Shown: positions 43,974-51,999 of the stretch, piece after piece
Layout of the letters: each line of letters begins with the position of its first letter
Position numbering within the stretch: the stretch's first letter is position 1
Assembly (NCBI RefSeq): GCF_943169845.1
Contig: NZ_CALPBW010000002.1
Coordinates: 1-64,000 of the forward strand
DNA: 64,000 bases
Direction: 5' to 3'
From: Peptoniphilus rachelemmaiella
GTDB lineage: Bacteria; Bacillota; Clostridia; Tissierellales; Peptoniphilaceae
Translations under genes and position numbers: made by a program
The notes under the pieces: generated by a model
Seen by the model: the letters and a program-made list of their open reading frames with translations, nothing else
Database searches by the model: none
What the model was told of the DNA's origin: nothing

Positions 43974-45684
43974 TTTCTTCACCTCGCATGGCCGCACTCC
44001 ACAATTCTTGGTAAACCGGAGAATCTTTTAATAGTTCATCGTGTGTTCCGTGATTTTCAACATATCCATCATGGATTACAAATATTTGATCCACATCTGC
44101 AATGGTTTTCAGTCGATGGGCGATAATAATGAGCGTTTTGCCTTTTACCAATGTGGCGATGGCATCTTGCAAAATAGCTTCATTTTCTGGATCGATATAG
44201 GAAGTGGCTTCATCCAAAATGACAATCGGTGCATCTTTGAGCATGGCGCGTGCAATAGAGATGCGTTGGCGCTCACCGCCGGAGAGATGCCCTCCACCTT
44301 CTCCGGCAACCGTTTCATAGCCTTGTGAGAGCTTCATAATGAAATCGTGGCAGCCCGATTTTTTAGCGATTTCTATAATTTCCTCATCCGTTGCATTTTT
44401 TTTGCCGATGCGAATATTATCTTTGATGGAAATATCAAACAAATAATTGTCTTGAGATACATAAGAAATAGCATCCGAAAGCTGTTCTAAAGGCATATCC
44501 TTGAGAGCTATGCCACCAATTGTTATGGTTCCACTATCGGTATCCCAAAATCCGGCGAGGAGCTTTGCAACGGTCGATTTCCCTGAGCCAGAATACCCGA
44601 CGAGTGCATTGACACTACCTTCATTGATGTGCAGATTGACATCCTTGATAACCTGATTGTTGTCATCGTAAGAGAAATACACGTGATCGAAAGTGATGTC
44701 ATAGCGTGAAATGTTTAGTGTACCGGTTGCGTGGGATAACTCTTTTGAGTTGAGAACTTTTTCAATCTCACCGGCAATGGTTTTGATGCGACCCATATCG
44801 TCCTCATAAGACATCACCTGCATGATATTTGAGATTGTGCCAAATGATAAAATAATCAACATCAAAAGATGAGCGCCGCTTAGGCTACCTTGCATACAGA
44901 AGAAAAGGCCAAACGGAATGATGGTTAAAATACCCATCGGTGCAAGCGACATGCTCACCGCATAATCGTTGTTGTTCAAGCCCATCCACTCGCAGTAATA
45001 ATCTGCTTTGGCATAAACATTATCGCTGTATTTTTTATAGGATGTATCGCCTTGATTAAAAGACTTAATGACTTCGATGCCGTTGATATATTCCACAATT
45101 GAGTTGTTCATGTCTTGACCAATTTTGACTGCTTTGGGAAACATTTTAGGCATGCGCTTCATCGGGCCGGCCATAAAAAACATGCCGATCACAAGAGGAA
45201 CCAGTGCCAAGAGCGAAACGCGCCAATCGAGTACAAACATGTAAACAAGAAGCAAAACCGGGCCAACAATATTAGCGGTCATTTCAGGAATCAGGTGAGC
45301 CAGGGTTGTCTCCATGCTGTCAACTTGATTCACGATGACATCTTTTAGCTTTCCTGTGCTTAAATTCAAAATGTTTCCTAACGGCATTTTTAAAAGTTTG
45401 TCCATGATATCTCGCCTGATTTCACACAAAGCACCATAGGTCGCCGTATGAGAAATCGTGGTGGAAATACCCATAAAAACTTCTTTTGCGCACAGCAGTG
45501 CGAGAATACTGAGGACTCCTTTAGTATAAAAAGCAAAATCTGTATTCCCTGCAATGAGGGCAATGATCATTTTGCTCAAGAGCACATAGGTAAAAAGTCC
45601 TGCCAGTACACCCAAAACGGCAAAAAGAACCGAGAAAAAGTAGCCGGTCTTATTTTTGGCGATGTACTTTTTCAATAAGTTCAT
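43966..45684 (-). CDS. ABC transporter half-molecule (membrane plus ATPase), first of a pair
   Basis: 572 residues from the ATG at 45684, which follows AAGGAGGTT; a frame extension to 45792 overlaps the regulator gene and is unlikely. An N-terminal six-helix membrane domain, then VGYSGSGKST, LSGGERQRISIARAML, ILDEATSYIDPENE and IAHRLKTI. All ATPase elements are intact. Heterodimeric partner of the next gene. The operon order TetR-ABC-ABC-MptD recurs in Firmicutes from what I know of them. Confidence 0.88.
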   Translation of the reverse strand: MNLLKKYIAKNKTGYFFSVLFAVLGVLAGLFTYVLLSKMIIALIAGNTDFAFYTKGVLSILALLCAKEVFMGISTTISHTATYGALCEIRRDIMDKLLKMPLGNILNLSTGKLKDVIVNQVDSMETTLAHLIPEMTANIVGPVLLLVYMFVLDWRVSLLALVPLVIGMFFMAGPMKRMPKMFPKAVKIGQDMNNSIVEYINGIEVIKSFNQGDTSYKKYSDNVYAKADYYCEWMGLNNNDYAVSMSLAPMGILTIIPFGLFFCMQGSLSGAHLLMLIILSFGTISNIMQVMSYEDDMGRIKTIAGEIEKVLNSKELSHATGTLNISRYDITFDHVYFSYDDNNQVIKDVNLHINEGSVNALVGYSGSGKSTVAKLLAGFWDTDSGTITIGGIALKDMPLEQLSDAISYVSQDNYLFDISIKDNIRIGKKNATDEEIIEIAKKSGCHDFIMKLSQGYETVAGEGGGHLSGGERQRISIARAMLKDAPIVILDEATSYIDPENEAILQDAIATLVKGKTLIIIAHRLKTIADVDQIFVIHDGYVENHGTHDELLKDSPVYQELWSAAMRGEEND

Positions 45685-45757
45685 ATCAAAAAACCTCCTT
45701 AGTAAATGAATGAAATGCGGAAATTGATGGAAGATTTTAGAGTCCGGAAACTTCCGC

Positions 45758-46372
45758 TTACTGAGAAGTCGAACGAGTAAAATAACCTTCAATCATGGAT
45801 ACCAAGTGCTGTCTGTTCTTTAGAAAATTTTCACGCGTATCTAAAATTTCACAGGATAACAAGCTTGCATTGATGAGATTCGTTACAAATTCATAGTCAT
45901 CATCAGTAAGCAATCCGCAGTCGTACCCATTCATAAAGTGCTTAAAGTAAGTAATCGAATCCCTCTTGAGTTTTTCATATAATGCGTTAAGCTGTTCATT
46001 TTTCTTAATCTCACCAAGAAATATGACATAGATAGGCGTAAAAGGATTATTCGCCAACATTTTATCGACGACAACTTCAGCCAAGATATGTGGTGTAAGC
46101 TTGTTCCCCATATGTTGAACCGTGTTTGTTACCGTCGCTTCACGCATCCTGCTTCCTCTATCCATAATGTCGTAGAGGATTTCTGCCGTATTTTTGTAGT
46201 AGTAGTATAATCCGCCGGCTGATAAACCGGATTTTTCACGAACATCATCCATCGTCGTATTGTTAAAGCCCTTAGAAGAAAAGAGTGCCATAGCAGCCTT
46301 TTGAATGTCTTCTTTACGCATTTCCGGATCTAATCGTTCTCTGACCATCATTTTCCTCTCCTTGACCATCAT
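45758..46372 (-). CDS. TetR-family transcriptional regulator
   Basis: 204 residues. The N-terminal helix-turn-helix (DIQKAAMALFSSKGFNNTTM, VREKSGLSAGGLYYYYKN) is typical TetR; the rest is the helical ligand domain. Two possible starts (46372 and 46351) each have an identical AAGGAGAGGAAA just upstream, because 21 bp are tandemly repeated. It lies upstream of the ABC pair on the same strand and probably represses the whole operon through the palindrome at 46381-46406. Confidence 0.88.
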   Translation of the reverse strand: MMVKERKMMVRERLDPEMRKEDIQKAAMALFSSKGFNNTTMDDVREKSGLSAGGLYYYYKNTAEILYDIMDRGSRMREATVTNTVQHMGNKLTPHILAEVVVDKMLANNPFTPIYVIFLGEIKKNEQLNALYEKLKRDSITYFKHFMNGYDCGLLTDDDYEFVTNLINASLLSCEILDTRENFLKNRQHLVSMIEGYFTRSTSQ

Positions 46373-46384
46373 TTTCCTCTCCTT
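46343..46384. repeat. 21-bp perfect tandem repeat containing ribosome binding site and start codon
   Basis: Two exact 21-bp copies (46343-46363, 46364-46384). Each holds AAGGAGAGGAAAATGATGG on the minus strand, giving the TetR gene two start sites seven codons apart. Confidence 0.8.
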
Positions 46385-46406
46385 ACCGAAATTAATCTCG
46401 GTAAGG
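46381..46406 (-). promoter_or_regulatory. Palindromic TetR operator candidate
   Basis: Perfect 9-bp arms CCTTACCGA / TCGGTAAGG with an 8-bp centre, placed just after the -10 box and over the upstream ribosome binding site of the TetR gene. Position and symmetry fit autorepression. Confidence 0.7.
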
Positions 46407-46408
46407 AG

Positions 46409-46437
46409 AAATTACCATAGACTAACTTATTTGTCAA
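46409..46437 (-). promoter_or_regulatory. Promoter of the TetR-ABC-ABC-MptD operon
   Basis: -35 TTGACA (46432-46437), 17-bp spacer, -10 TAATTT (46409-46414, weak). Confidence 0.6.
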
Positions 46438-46481
46438 GAATTTTATGCGATAATGGCAATTCACCTAATGTTGCATAAAAA

Positions 46482-46511
46482 AAGAACCCTGCCAGATAGA
46501 ACAAGATTCTT
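46482..46511 (-). terminator. Hairpin with T-run after the hsdM remnant
   Basis: Imperfect AAGAA-C-CTG / CAaGATTCTT arms (8 of 10 pairs) followed by TTTTTTTA on the minus strand. Confidence 0.5.
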
Positions 46512-46620
46512 GTAACGCGTAATGCTTCTTAGTTTAATTTTAGGATGAACATCGCTGTGAGCTTATTGATTTTCGTACCACATACTAAATTTTCGTACCC
46601 CTTAGTATTAGGTTCGTACC

Positions 46621-47273
46621 CTAAGCGGCGATGCCGTTAAAATGTATCAAATATGGTGTTTTGTTCTCATATACAACTCCGTCATATGGTTCGATTAGCT
46701 CAGTCAATAGTCTTACAACGCTTGAAGGTGTATAAAATTCACCGTCTTCCTTTGTTCCTGATGCTGCATATATTTGTAAAAAATATTCGTAGACTCTTCC
46801 GATCAAATCTTCTTCATGGAATCTATCTCCATTTATCTTATTTATCTCATCGATTAGACTTTTAATTTTACTTGCCGGAGCTCCTAAAGTAGCGTACAAA
46901 TTTTGAGGCAAAGTTCCTTTTAGGGAAGGATTGTCCTCCTCTATGTCTTTCATTGCTGTATCTATTTTTATTGCTATATCATCTGCCGATGCATTTTTAA
47001 CTATGTAACTCCATCTGGATGTTTCATTTAGATAATAAACATTGTCAGCATGATAAGTGGCCGGCATCTCTCTTAGCATGAATAAATCAGGATGTTCTTC
47101 TACAATTTGTTTTCTTCTTGTTTCAAACTTATCTCCTGCAAACTTTAAGAAAACTAATCCTATTACAGCGTCTCTATTTTTTCAGTACTTCCATATCCTC
47201 TTAATGATACTCTGCAATTCCATAGAACTGATTCTAAGGACAATTCCTCAGTTTTATCTTTATTTTTTGCCAT
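46621..47273 (-). pseudogene. Type I restriction-modification methylase gene hsdM, truncated and frameshifted
   Basis: The ATG at 47273 has AAAGGAGATG upstream and begins MAKNKDKTEELSLESVLWNC, the usual HsdM N-terminus. After GYGSTEK the frame breaks near 47180; the next frame resumes RDAVIGLVFLKFAGDKFETR and continues to LREMPATYHADNVYYLNET, then IGRVYEYFLQIYA, EFYTPSSVVRLLTELIEPYD. It ends abruptly after GVVYE in an unrelated 14-residue tail, before the catalytic DPCCGSGGM/NPPF motifs. About 200 of roughly 500 codons remain. The gene cannot encode an active methylase. Confidence 0.85.
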
Positions 47274-47608
47274 TTCACATCTCCTTTAATTAATTATCCA
47301 GCACTGATATTCCAAAATCTCCAGTACATCACATTTAAACTACCTACAAATTTTGCCCGGTACTTCTATGCCTATACTCTCATCCCATCCTACATAATCA
47401 TGACATGTAGAGTTATATTTATGGCATTTTGTAGGCCCGGTTTATTCTTTCTTCATCTTTTATTTTTTCCATAATCTATCATTGGAAAGACATCCTCCAT
47501 CTCAGGTGATGCTTCTACTATGTACAGTCCTTCGACAGTATTATACCAAATTTTATAACTTTATCTTTGCAAGGTGAATGATGGTTTTTAGTTCATGAAG
47601 CCAGCATT
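47274..47608. other. Stretch upstream of hsdM with no supported gene
   Basis: About 335 bp. Short minus-strand frames occur (one holds CHKYNSTCHDYVGWDESIGI, another VEGLYIVEASPEMEDVFPMI), each ended by stops and without a start; they look like decayed coding sequence, but I cannot assign them. Confidence 0.45.
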
Positions 47609-47632
47609 AAAAAACCGCCCGAAGGCGGCTTT
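47609..47632 (-). terminator. Terminator of the P-type ATPase gene, right copy of the 24-bp pair
   Basis: ACCGCC-CGAA-GGCGG hairpin followed by TTTTTT on the minus strand, two bases after the ATPase stop codon. Identical for 24 bases to 41351-41374. Confidence 0.85.
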
Positions 47633-47633
47633 C

Positions 47634-50354
47634 TTATTTTCTCTTTCCATCCACGATGTGGGTTTGTTTGAAGCGAATCATTTTTTGAATTTCGCCGATG
47701 ACCAAGGGGATGAGGGCGGAGATGAGGACGATGGCCCAGTCGATCACGTTCAGGTCCGTCATGTGGAAGAGTTCTTCCAGGAAGGGAATGTAGAGGACCA
47801 CGAGGACCATGGCCAAGGACAGGAGCACGGCTTGGTTCAGGCGCTTGTTGGTGAAGAAGCCCATTTTAAAGAGGGTATCGTCGATGCTTCTCGAGGAGAA
47901 GGAGCGGAACAGTTCGCTGAAGACCAAGGTGGAGAAGGCCATGGTGCGGGAATAGACGAGGCCGTCGCCGTCCATGCCGTGGGTGGTGAGGGCGTAATAG
48001 TAGACGCCCAGGGTGGCCGCCGTAATGGCAAGGGATTGGATGATGATGGTAATGGTGATGTTTTTATCCAGAATCGGTTCTTTGGGATCCCGCGGCGGTT
48101 CGTACATGGTTTCTTCTTCGCCTTTTTCCACGCCGAGAGCCAGCGCCGGGAAGGAGTCGGTGACTAAATTCAGCCACAACAGCTGAATGGGCAAGAAGGG
48201 CGTGGGCAGGTTCATGATAATGGAGAGGAAGACCACGAGGACTTCGCCGATGTTGCAGCTCAAGAGGAAGGTGACGAATTTTTTAATGTTGGCGTAGATG
48301 ATTCGCCCTTCTTCCACGGCGTTGACGATGGTGGCGAAGTTGTCGTCGGTTAAGATGACGTCCGCCGTGTTTTTCGCCACGTCGGTGCCGGTAATGCCCA
48401 TGGCGATGCCGATGTCCGCCTTTTTAATGGCCGGGGCGTCGTTGACGCCGTCGCCGGTCATGGCGGCGATTTCGCCGTTTTCTTTCAGGGCCGTCACGAT
48501 CTGTACCTTATTTTCAGGGGACACGCGGGCAAAGACGCGGGTGGTCTTTACGATTTCGCGAATTTCTTCCGGGGTCTTGTCGTTGAGCTCTTCCCCCATC
48601 ATGGCCTTATCGCCTTCACGCAAAATGCCCAGCTCTTCGGCAATGGCTTTGGCGGTGAGAAGGTAGTCGCCGGTAATCATGACGGGAACGATGCCGGCGT
48701 TTCGGCATTCTTTGATGGCGGCCTTCACTTCCGGACGGGCCGGGTCGATCATGCCGGTGAGGCCCACGAATACCATGTCTTTTTCGTTTTCTTCCGTGGA
48801 AGGATTTTGGGGCATGGCGTCGTAATTTCTAAAGGCAAAGGCCAACACGCGCAGGGCTTCTTGGGCAAAGGCGTTGTTTTGCTCCAAGATCGCCTTTCGA
48901 TCGGCTTCGGTGAGATCCACGATCTCTCCGTCTTTAAACAGGTACTTGCAGTTTTTCAAAACCACATCCGGCGCGCCCTTGGTAAAGGAGGACACCTTGT
49001 TGTCGAAGAAATTTTCGTGGAAGGTGGACATCATCTTCCGGTCGGAATCGAAGGGAATTTCGCCGATGCGGGGGTAGGCTTCTTCCAGGGCGTCTTCCTT
49101 TACGCCCAGCTTGCCCGCCAGGGTAATGAGGGCGCCTTCCGTGGGGTCGCCTAAAATGCTGTACGTTCCGTTTTCTTCGATTAAGTCCGCATCGTTGGTT
49201 AAGGTGGCGATGGAGGAGAGGGTTTTTAAGCCCTTCATATCGTCGACGGAGACAACAGATCCCTTATAGGACAGCTCCCCTTCCGGAGCATAGCCCGTGC
49301 CGGAGACGTCCATGACTTTGCCGTCGAGGTAGACTTTCGTCACGGTCATTTCGTTTTGAGTCAGGGTGCCCGTCTTGTCCGAGCAAATATAGGTGGTGGT
49401 CCCCAAGGTTTCCACAGCCAAGAGCCGCTTCACAATGGCGTGGCGCTTGGCCATATTGCCCATGCCCATGGAAAGGACGATGGTGACGATGGCGGGGAGC
49501 CCTTCGGGAATGGCGGCGACGGCCAAAGAGACCGAGGTCATAAACATGCGCAGGGTGTCGTGGCCGTAGAGTTTGCCTACGAGAAAAACCACGGCGCAGA
49601 CGGCGACGACGAGAATCCCCAGGGCTTTGGAGAGGCCCGCCAGCTTCTTTTGCAGCGGCGTTTGTTCCTCTTCCATGGTGGAGAGGGTGGTGGCGATTTT
49701 ACCGATTTCCGTGTCTTCGCCCGTGGCGGTGACGATGCCCTTGCCTCGTCCGTAGGTAACGATGGAGGCGGAGTAGGCGTAGTTGTCTCTGTCGCCGATG
49801 CCCGCATCGTCTTCCAGAGTGATCGTGGCATCTTTTTCAACGGCGACGGATTCCCCGGTAAGGGAGGATTCGTCGATTTTTAAATTGGTGCTTTCGATGA
49901 GGCGCATATCCGCCGGCACAATGTCGCCGGTTTCCAACACGACCAAATCCCCGGGCACGACGCGCATGGAGTCGATTTCCACGGGGCGCCCCCCACGAAT
50001 CACTTTTACCGTGGGAGAGCTCATCTTCTTTAAGGCGGCAATGGCCTCTTCCGCCTTGCCCTCCTGCACGATGCTCAAGACGGCGTTGACGATGACGATG
50101 GCGAGAATAATAACGGAATCCACCATTTCGCCCACGGCGCCGGAGATAATCGCGGCGATTAAAAGAATAATGATCATGGGATCGAGGAATTGCTCCGCCA
50201 GCTTTTTGGCGAAAGACTTGCCTTCCTCTTCCAGCAATTCATTTCTCCCGTACTTGTCTAAACGCTTTTCGGCATCTCCCGGGGCGAGCCCCGTCTTGTC
50301 GTCGGCCGACAGTTCGTCGAGCACTTCCCGGGCACTCATTTTGTACCAATCCAT
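47634..50354 (-). CDS. P2-type cation-transporting ATPase, probable Mn(II)/Ca(II) exporter
   Basis: 906 residues. N-terminal cation-ATPase domain, actuator LTGESVAVEKD, phosphorylation site SDKTGTLTQNE, hinge MTGDGVNDAPAIKKADIG and ten predicted membrane helices, with the SERCA/PMCA-type C-terminal transport region. By family it would be called a calcium pump. Control by a yybP-ykoY element just upstream points to manganese export, as shown for related P-type ATPases of lactic acid bacteria and streptococci. AAGGAGG precedes the ATG; a terminator follows the stop. Confidence 0.9.
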   Translation of the reverse strand: MDWYKMSAREVLDELSADDKTGLAPGDAEKRLDKYGRNELLEEEGKSFAKKLAEQFLDPMIIILLIAAIISGAVGEMVDSVIILAIVIVNAVLSIVQEGKAEEAIAALKKMSSPTVKVIRGGRPVEIDSMRVVPGDLVVLETGDIVPADMRLIESTNLKIDESSLTGESVAVEKDATITLEDDAGIGDRDNYAYSASIVTYGRGKGIVTATGEDTEIGKIATTLSTMEEEQTPLQKKLAGLSKALGILVVAVCAVVFLVGKLYGHDTLRMFMTSVSLAVAAIPEGLPAIVTIVLSMGMGNMAKRHAIVKRLLAVETLGTTTYICSDKTGTLTQNEMTVTKVYLDGKVMDVSGTGYAPEGELSYKGSVVSVDDMKGLKTLSSIATLTNDADLIEENGTYSILGDPTEGALITLAGKLGVKEDALEEAYPRIGEIPFDSDRKMMSTFHENFFDNKVSSFTKGAPDVVLKNCKYLFKDGEIVDLTEADRKAILEQNNAFAQEALRVLAFAFRNYDAMPQNPSTEENEKDMVFVGLTGMIDPARPEVKAAIKECRNAGIVPVMITGDYLLTAKAIAEELGILREGDKAMMGEELNDKTPEEIREIVKTTRVFARVSPENKVQIVTALKENGEIAAMTGDGVNDAPAIKKADIGIAMGITGTDVAKNTADVILTDDNFATIVNAVEEGRIIYANIKKFVTFLLSCNIGEVLVVFLSIIMNLPTPFLPIQLLWLNLVTDSFPALALGVEKGEEETMYEPPRDPKEPILDKNITITIIIQSLAITAATLGVYYYALTTHGMDGDGLVYSRTMAFSTLVFSELFRSFSSRSIDDTLFKMGFFTNKRLNQAVLLSLAMVLVVLYIPFLEELFHMTDLNVIDWAIVLISALIPLVIGEIQKMIRFKQTHIVDGKRK

Positions 50355-50373
50355 GTAAACCTCCTTGTGTTAT

Positions 50374-50478
50374 AAAAAAAGACTCCTGTCCCACGGACAA
50401 AAGTCTCACAGCCTGTATAGGATCCTTGGCCGGGCGTTAGCCGGATTGACGACCAAGAATAATCGTTACTCCCCTTTG
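50374..50478 (-). ncRNA. yybP-ykoY (manganese) riboswitch with expression-platform terminator
   Basis: On the minus strand the leader starts AAAGGGGAGTAAC, continues with TTGGTCGTCAATCCGG and CCGGCCAAGGATCC, and ends with the hairpin GACTTTTGTCC-GTG-GGACAGGAGTC followed by seven T (50374-50380). The conserved GGGGAGTA start, the CGTCAA loop and the paired GGCCAAGG are the family's marks. In known cases Mn(II) binding prevents termination and turns on the downstream exporter. Confidence 0.85.
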
Positions 50479-50489
50479 TTTCGACAAGT

Positions 50490-50519
50490 AGTATAACAAA
50501 TGAAAGGGGTCGCGGTCAA
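50490..50519 (-). promoter_or_regulatory. Promoter of the riboswitch-ATPase transcript
   Basis: -35 TTGACC (50514-50519), 18-bp spacer, -10 TATACT (50490-50495), 12 bp before the start of the riboswitch. Confidence 0.65.
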
Positions 50520-50596
50520 TGAAGAATGGATAAAAACAAAGGAATCGGCGACAATTTCCCTTTTTCTTTCTCATGGCTTTTCAAAAACCGGCATAT

Positions 50597-50602
50597 TATA
50601 AT
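50597..50602 (+). promoter_or_regulatory. -10 box for the secreted protein gene at 50641
   Basis: TATAAT, 39 bp before the start codon. No good -35 hexamer at the expected distance. Confidence 0.45.
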
Positions 50603-50640
50603 AGACGCAAGCAAAACCGTTGAAAAGAAAGGAGATTCCC

Positions 50641-51705
50641 GTGAAACAAAAACACCTGTCTTTGCTCCTGCTGCTTCTGTCGATGCTTATGATCCCGACG
50701 AGCAGTTTTGCCGCAAGCCCGGTCCGACTCTTTATTAAGGGAAGCTACGTTCAAGGCGATGTGGCGCCCATGATCGTCAAGGACCGCACCTTGGTGCCCC
50801 TGCGCCTCATCAGCGAAACATTGAATTACGATGTGAGGTGGAACGGCGCCGACCGCAGCGTTCGCATCGTGCAAAATGATCGCGCCATCGACCTGAAAAT
50901 AGGCTCCACCACGGCCTATGGCTTGCAATCGGGCACGAAAAAGAAAATCGCCATGGATGTGGCGCCCATCATCGTTAAAGACCGCACCCTGGTGCCCCTG
51001 CGCTTTATCTCCGAAAACTTCGGCGAAAAAGTGGACTGGGACGCAAAAAGCCGCACGGTCATCATCGGGGAGGGCTACAGCCCGAGGACAAACCCCGACG
51101 CGCTGACCCTTCATTTCAGAAACAAAACCTTCAACATCGAGGCCAAAATGTACCGCGGCCAAACCATGATCCCCGCCGAAGACTTTGCCAAGGCCATGGG
51201 CTGGAACTACGTGAAGAAACTGAACGAATACGAAGAGAAAGTCCCCGTGCTCCACGATCCCGCAAACGGCGTGGAAATTTACAACTACGGTGACGCCTTT
51301 CAATGCGACGGCATCCTCTTTAAGCCCATGGATGGTGAAAATGCTACCGCAGCTTCGGCAAAAATCGGCGGGCGAGACTACCTCTCCCTTCGCCACTTGG
51401 CCGATGTACTCAATCTGAACATCGAGCAAATCGAAGGCCAAATCACCCTTCGCGATAAATCTAAAACCCAATACAAGCTGTATTACAAGCCCCTTTTAGA
51501 CGGCGGCGAACGCTACGGCTATGAGGTGGCAAAAGTGAATTCCATTCAGTACAAGAACCACCACTACTACATTATGCCTTTGAACAAAACCCCGGAAGAA
51601 TACAACGGCCTGGGAATTTTCGACAAGGAAATGACGCCTATCAGCATGTGCAATTTCTACATGAACGTGGACAAAAACATCGTGGAAGCCGCCTCTCAAG
51701 GCTGA
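50641..51705 (+). CDS. Secreted protein with copper amine oxidase N-terminal-like repeats
   Basis: 354 residues; GTG start after AAAGGAG. A signal peptide (residues 1-24, ending SSFAAS) is followed by two stalk-type repeats of the copper amine oxidase N-terminal domain type, each with APMIVKDRTLVPLRLISE or APIIVKDRTLVPLRFISE and a following NxxVxWD segment. A third, diverged copy occupies about 155-270 (LSLRHLADVLNLNIEQIEG). The C-terminal 80 residues are unfamiliar and basic-aromatic. No copper-binding histidine motif of the oxidases is present, so this is a cell-surface or matrix protein rather than an enzyme. Such repeats are widespread in anaerobic Firmicutes. Confidence 0.8.
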   Translation: MKQKHLSLLLLLLSMLMIPTSSFAASPVRLFIKGSYVQGDVAPMIVKDRTLVPLRLISETLNYDVRWNGADRSVRIVQNDRAIDLKIGSTTAYGLQSGTKKKIAMDVAPIIVKDRTLVPLRFISENFGEKVDWDAKSRTVIIGEGYSPRTNPDALTLHFRNKTFNIEAKMYRGQTMIPAEDFAKAMGWNYVKKLNEYEEKVPVLHDPANGVEIYNYGDAFQCDGILFKPMDGENATAASAKIGGRDYLSLRHLADVLNLNIEQIEGQITLRDKSKTQYKLYYKPLLDGGERYGYEVAKVNSIQYKNHHYYIMPLNKTPEEYNGLGIFDKEMTPISMCNFYMNVDKNIVEAASQG

Positions 51706-51757
51706 TGCCATCAACAGACCGCCACATGCCTTTCGGCGATTTCAGAAAACGACAAAA

Positions 51758-51791
51758 GGAGAGAGAATCATCCGATTCCCTCTCTCTTTTT
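51758..51791 (+). terminator. Terminator of the secreted protein gene
   Basis: AGAGAGAATC-ATCC-GATT-CCTCTCT hairpin followed by CTTTTTG on the plus strand. Confidence 0.75.
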
Positions 51792-51907
51792 GCATGTAAA
51801 CTACTTTTACGCGTCTTTTAGAAATAACCGTATCATAATATTCTAGTACTAGGCAGGAAAATCTTTTTCGAATGATTCATGAACATGTTGGTTTGATTTA
51901 AAAAGAT

Positions 51908-51932
51908 AAACCCCGGACTATATCCGAGGTTT
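51908..51932 (-). terminator. Terminator of the CAP-domain protein gene
   Basis: AAACC-CGGA / TCCG-GGTTT arms with a TATAG loop, then TATCTTTTTAAA on the minus strand. Confidence 0.7.
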
Positions 51933-51999
51933 GTCAGTAAATTGGAAATGTTCTTTTTTTTATAGTACAATTGTTTGTTTAATTCACCTTGTCGGCTAC

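Noticed and set aside
50596..51471. 291-codon minus-strand frame opposite the secreted repeat protein
   Set aside because: The plus-strand frame has a signal peptide, ribosome binding site and repeats; the opposite frame has none of these.
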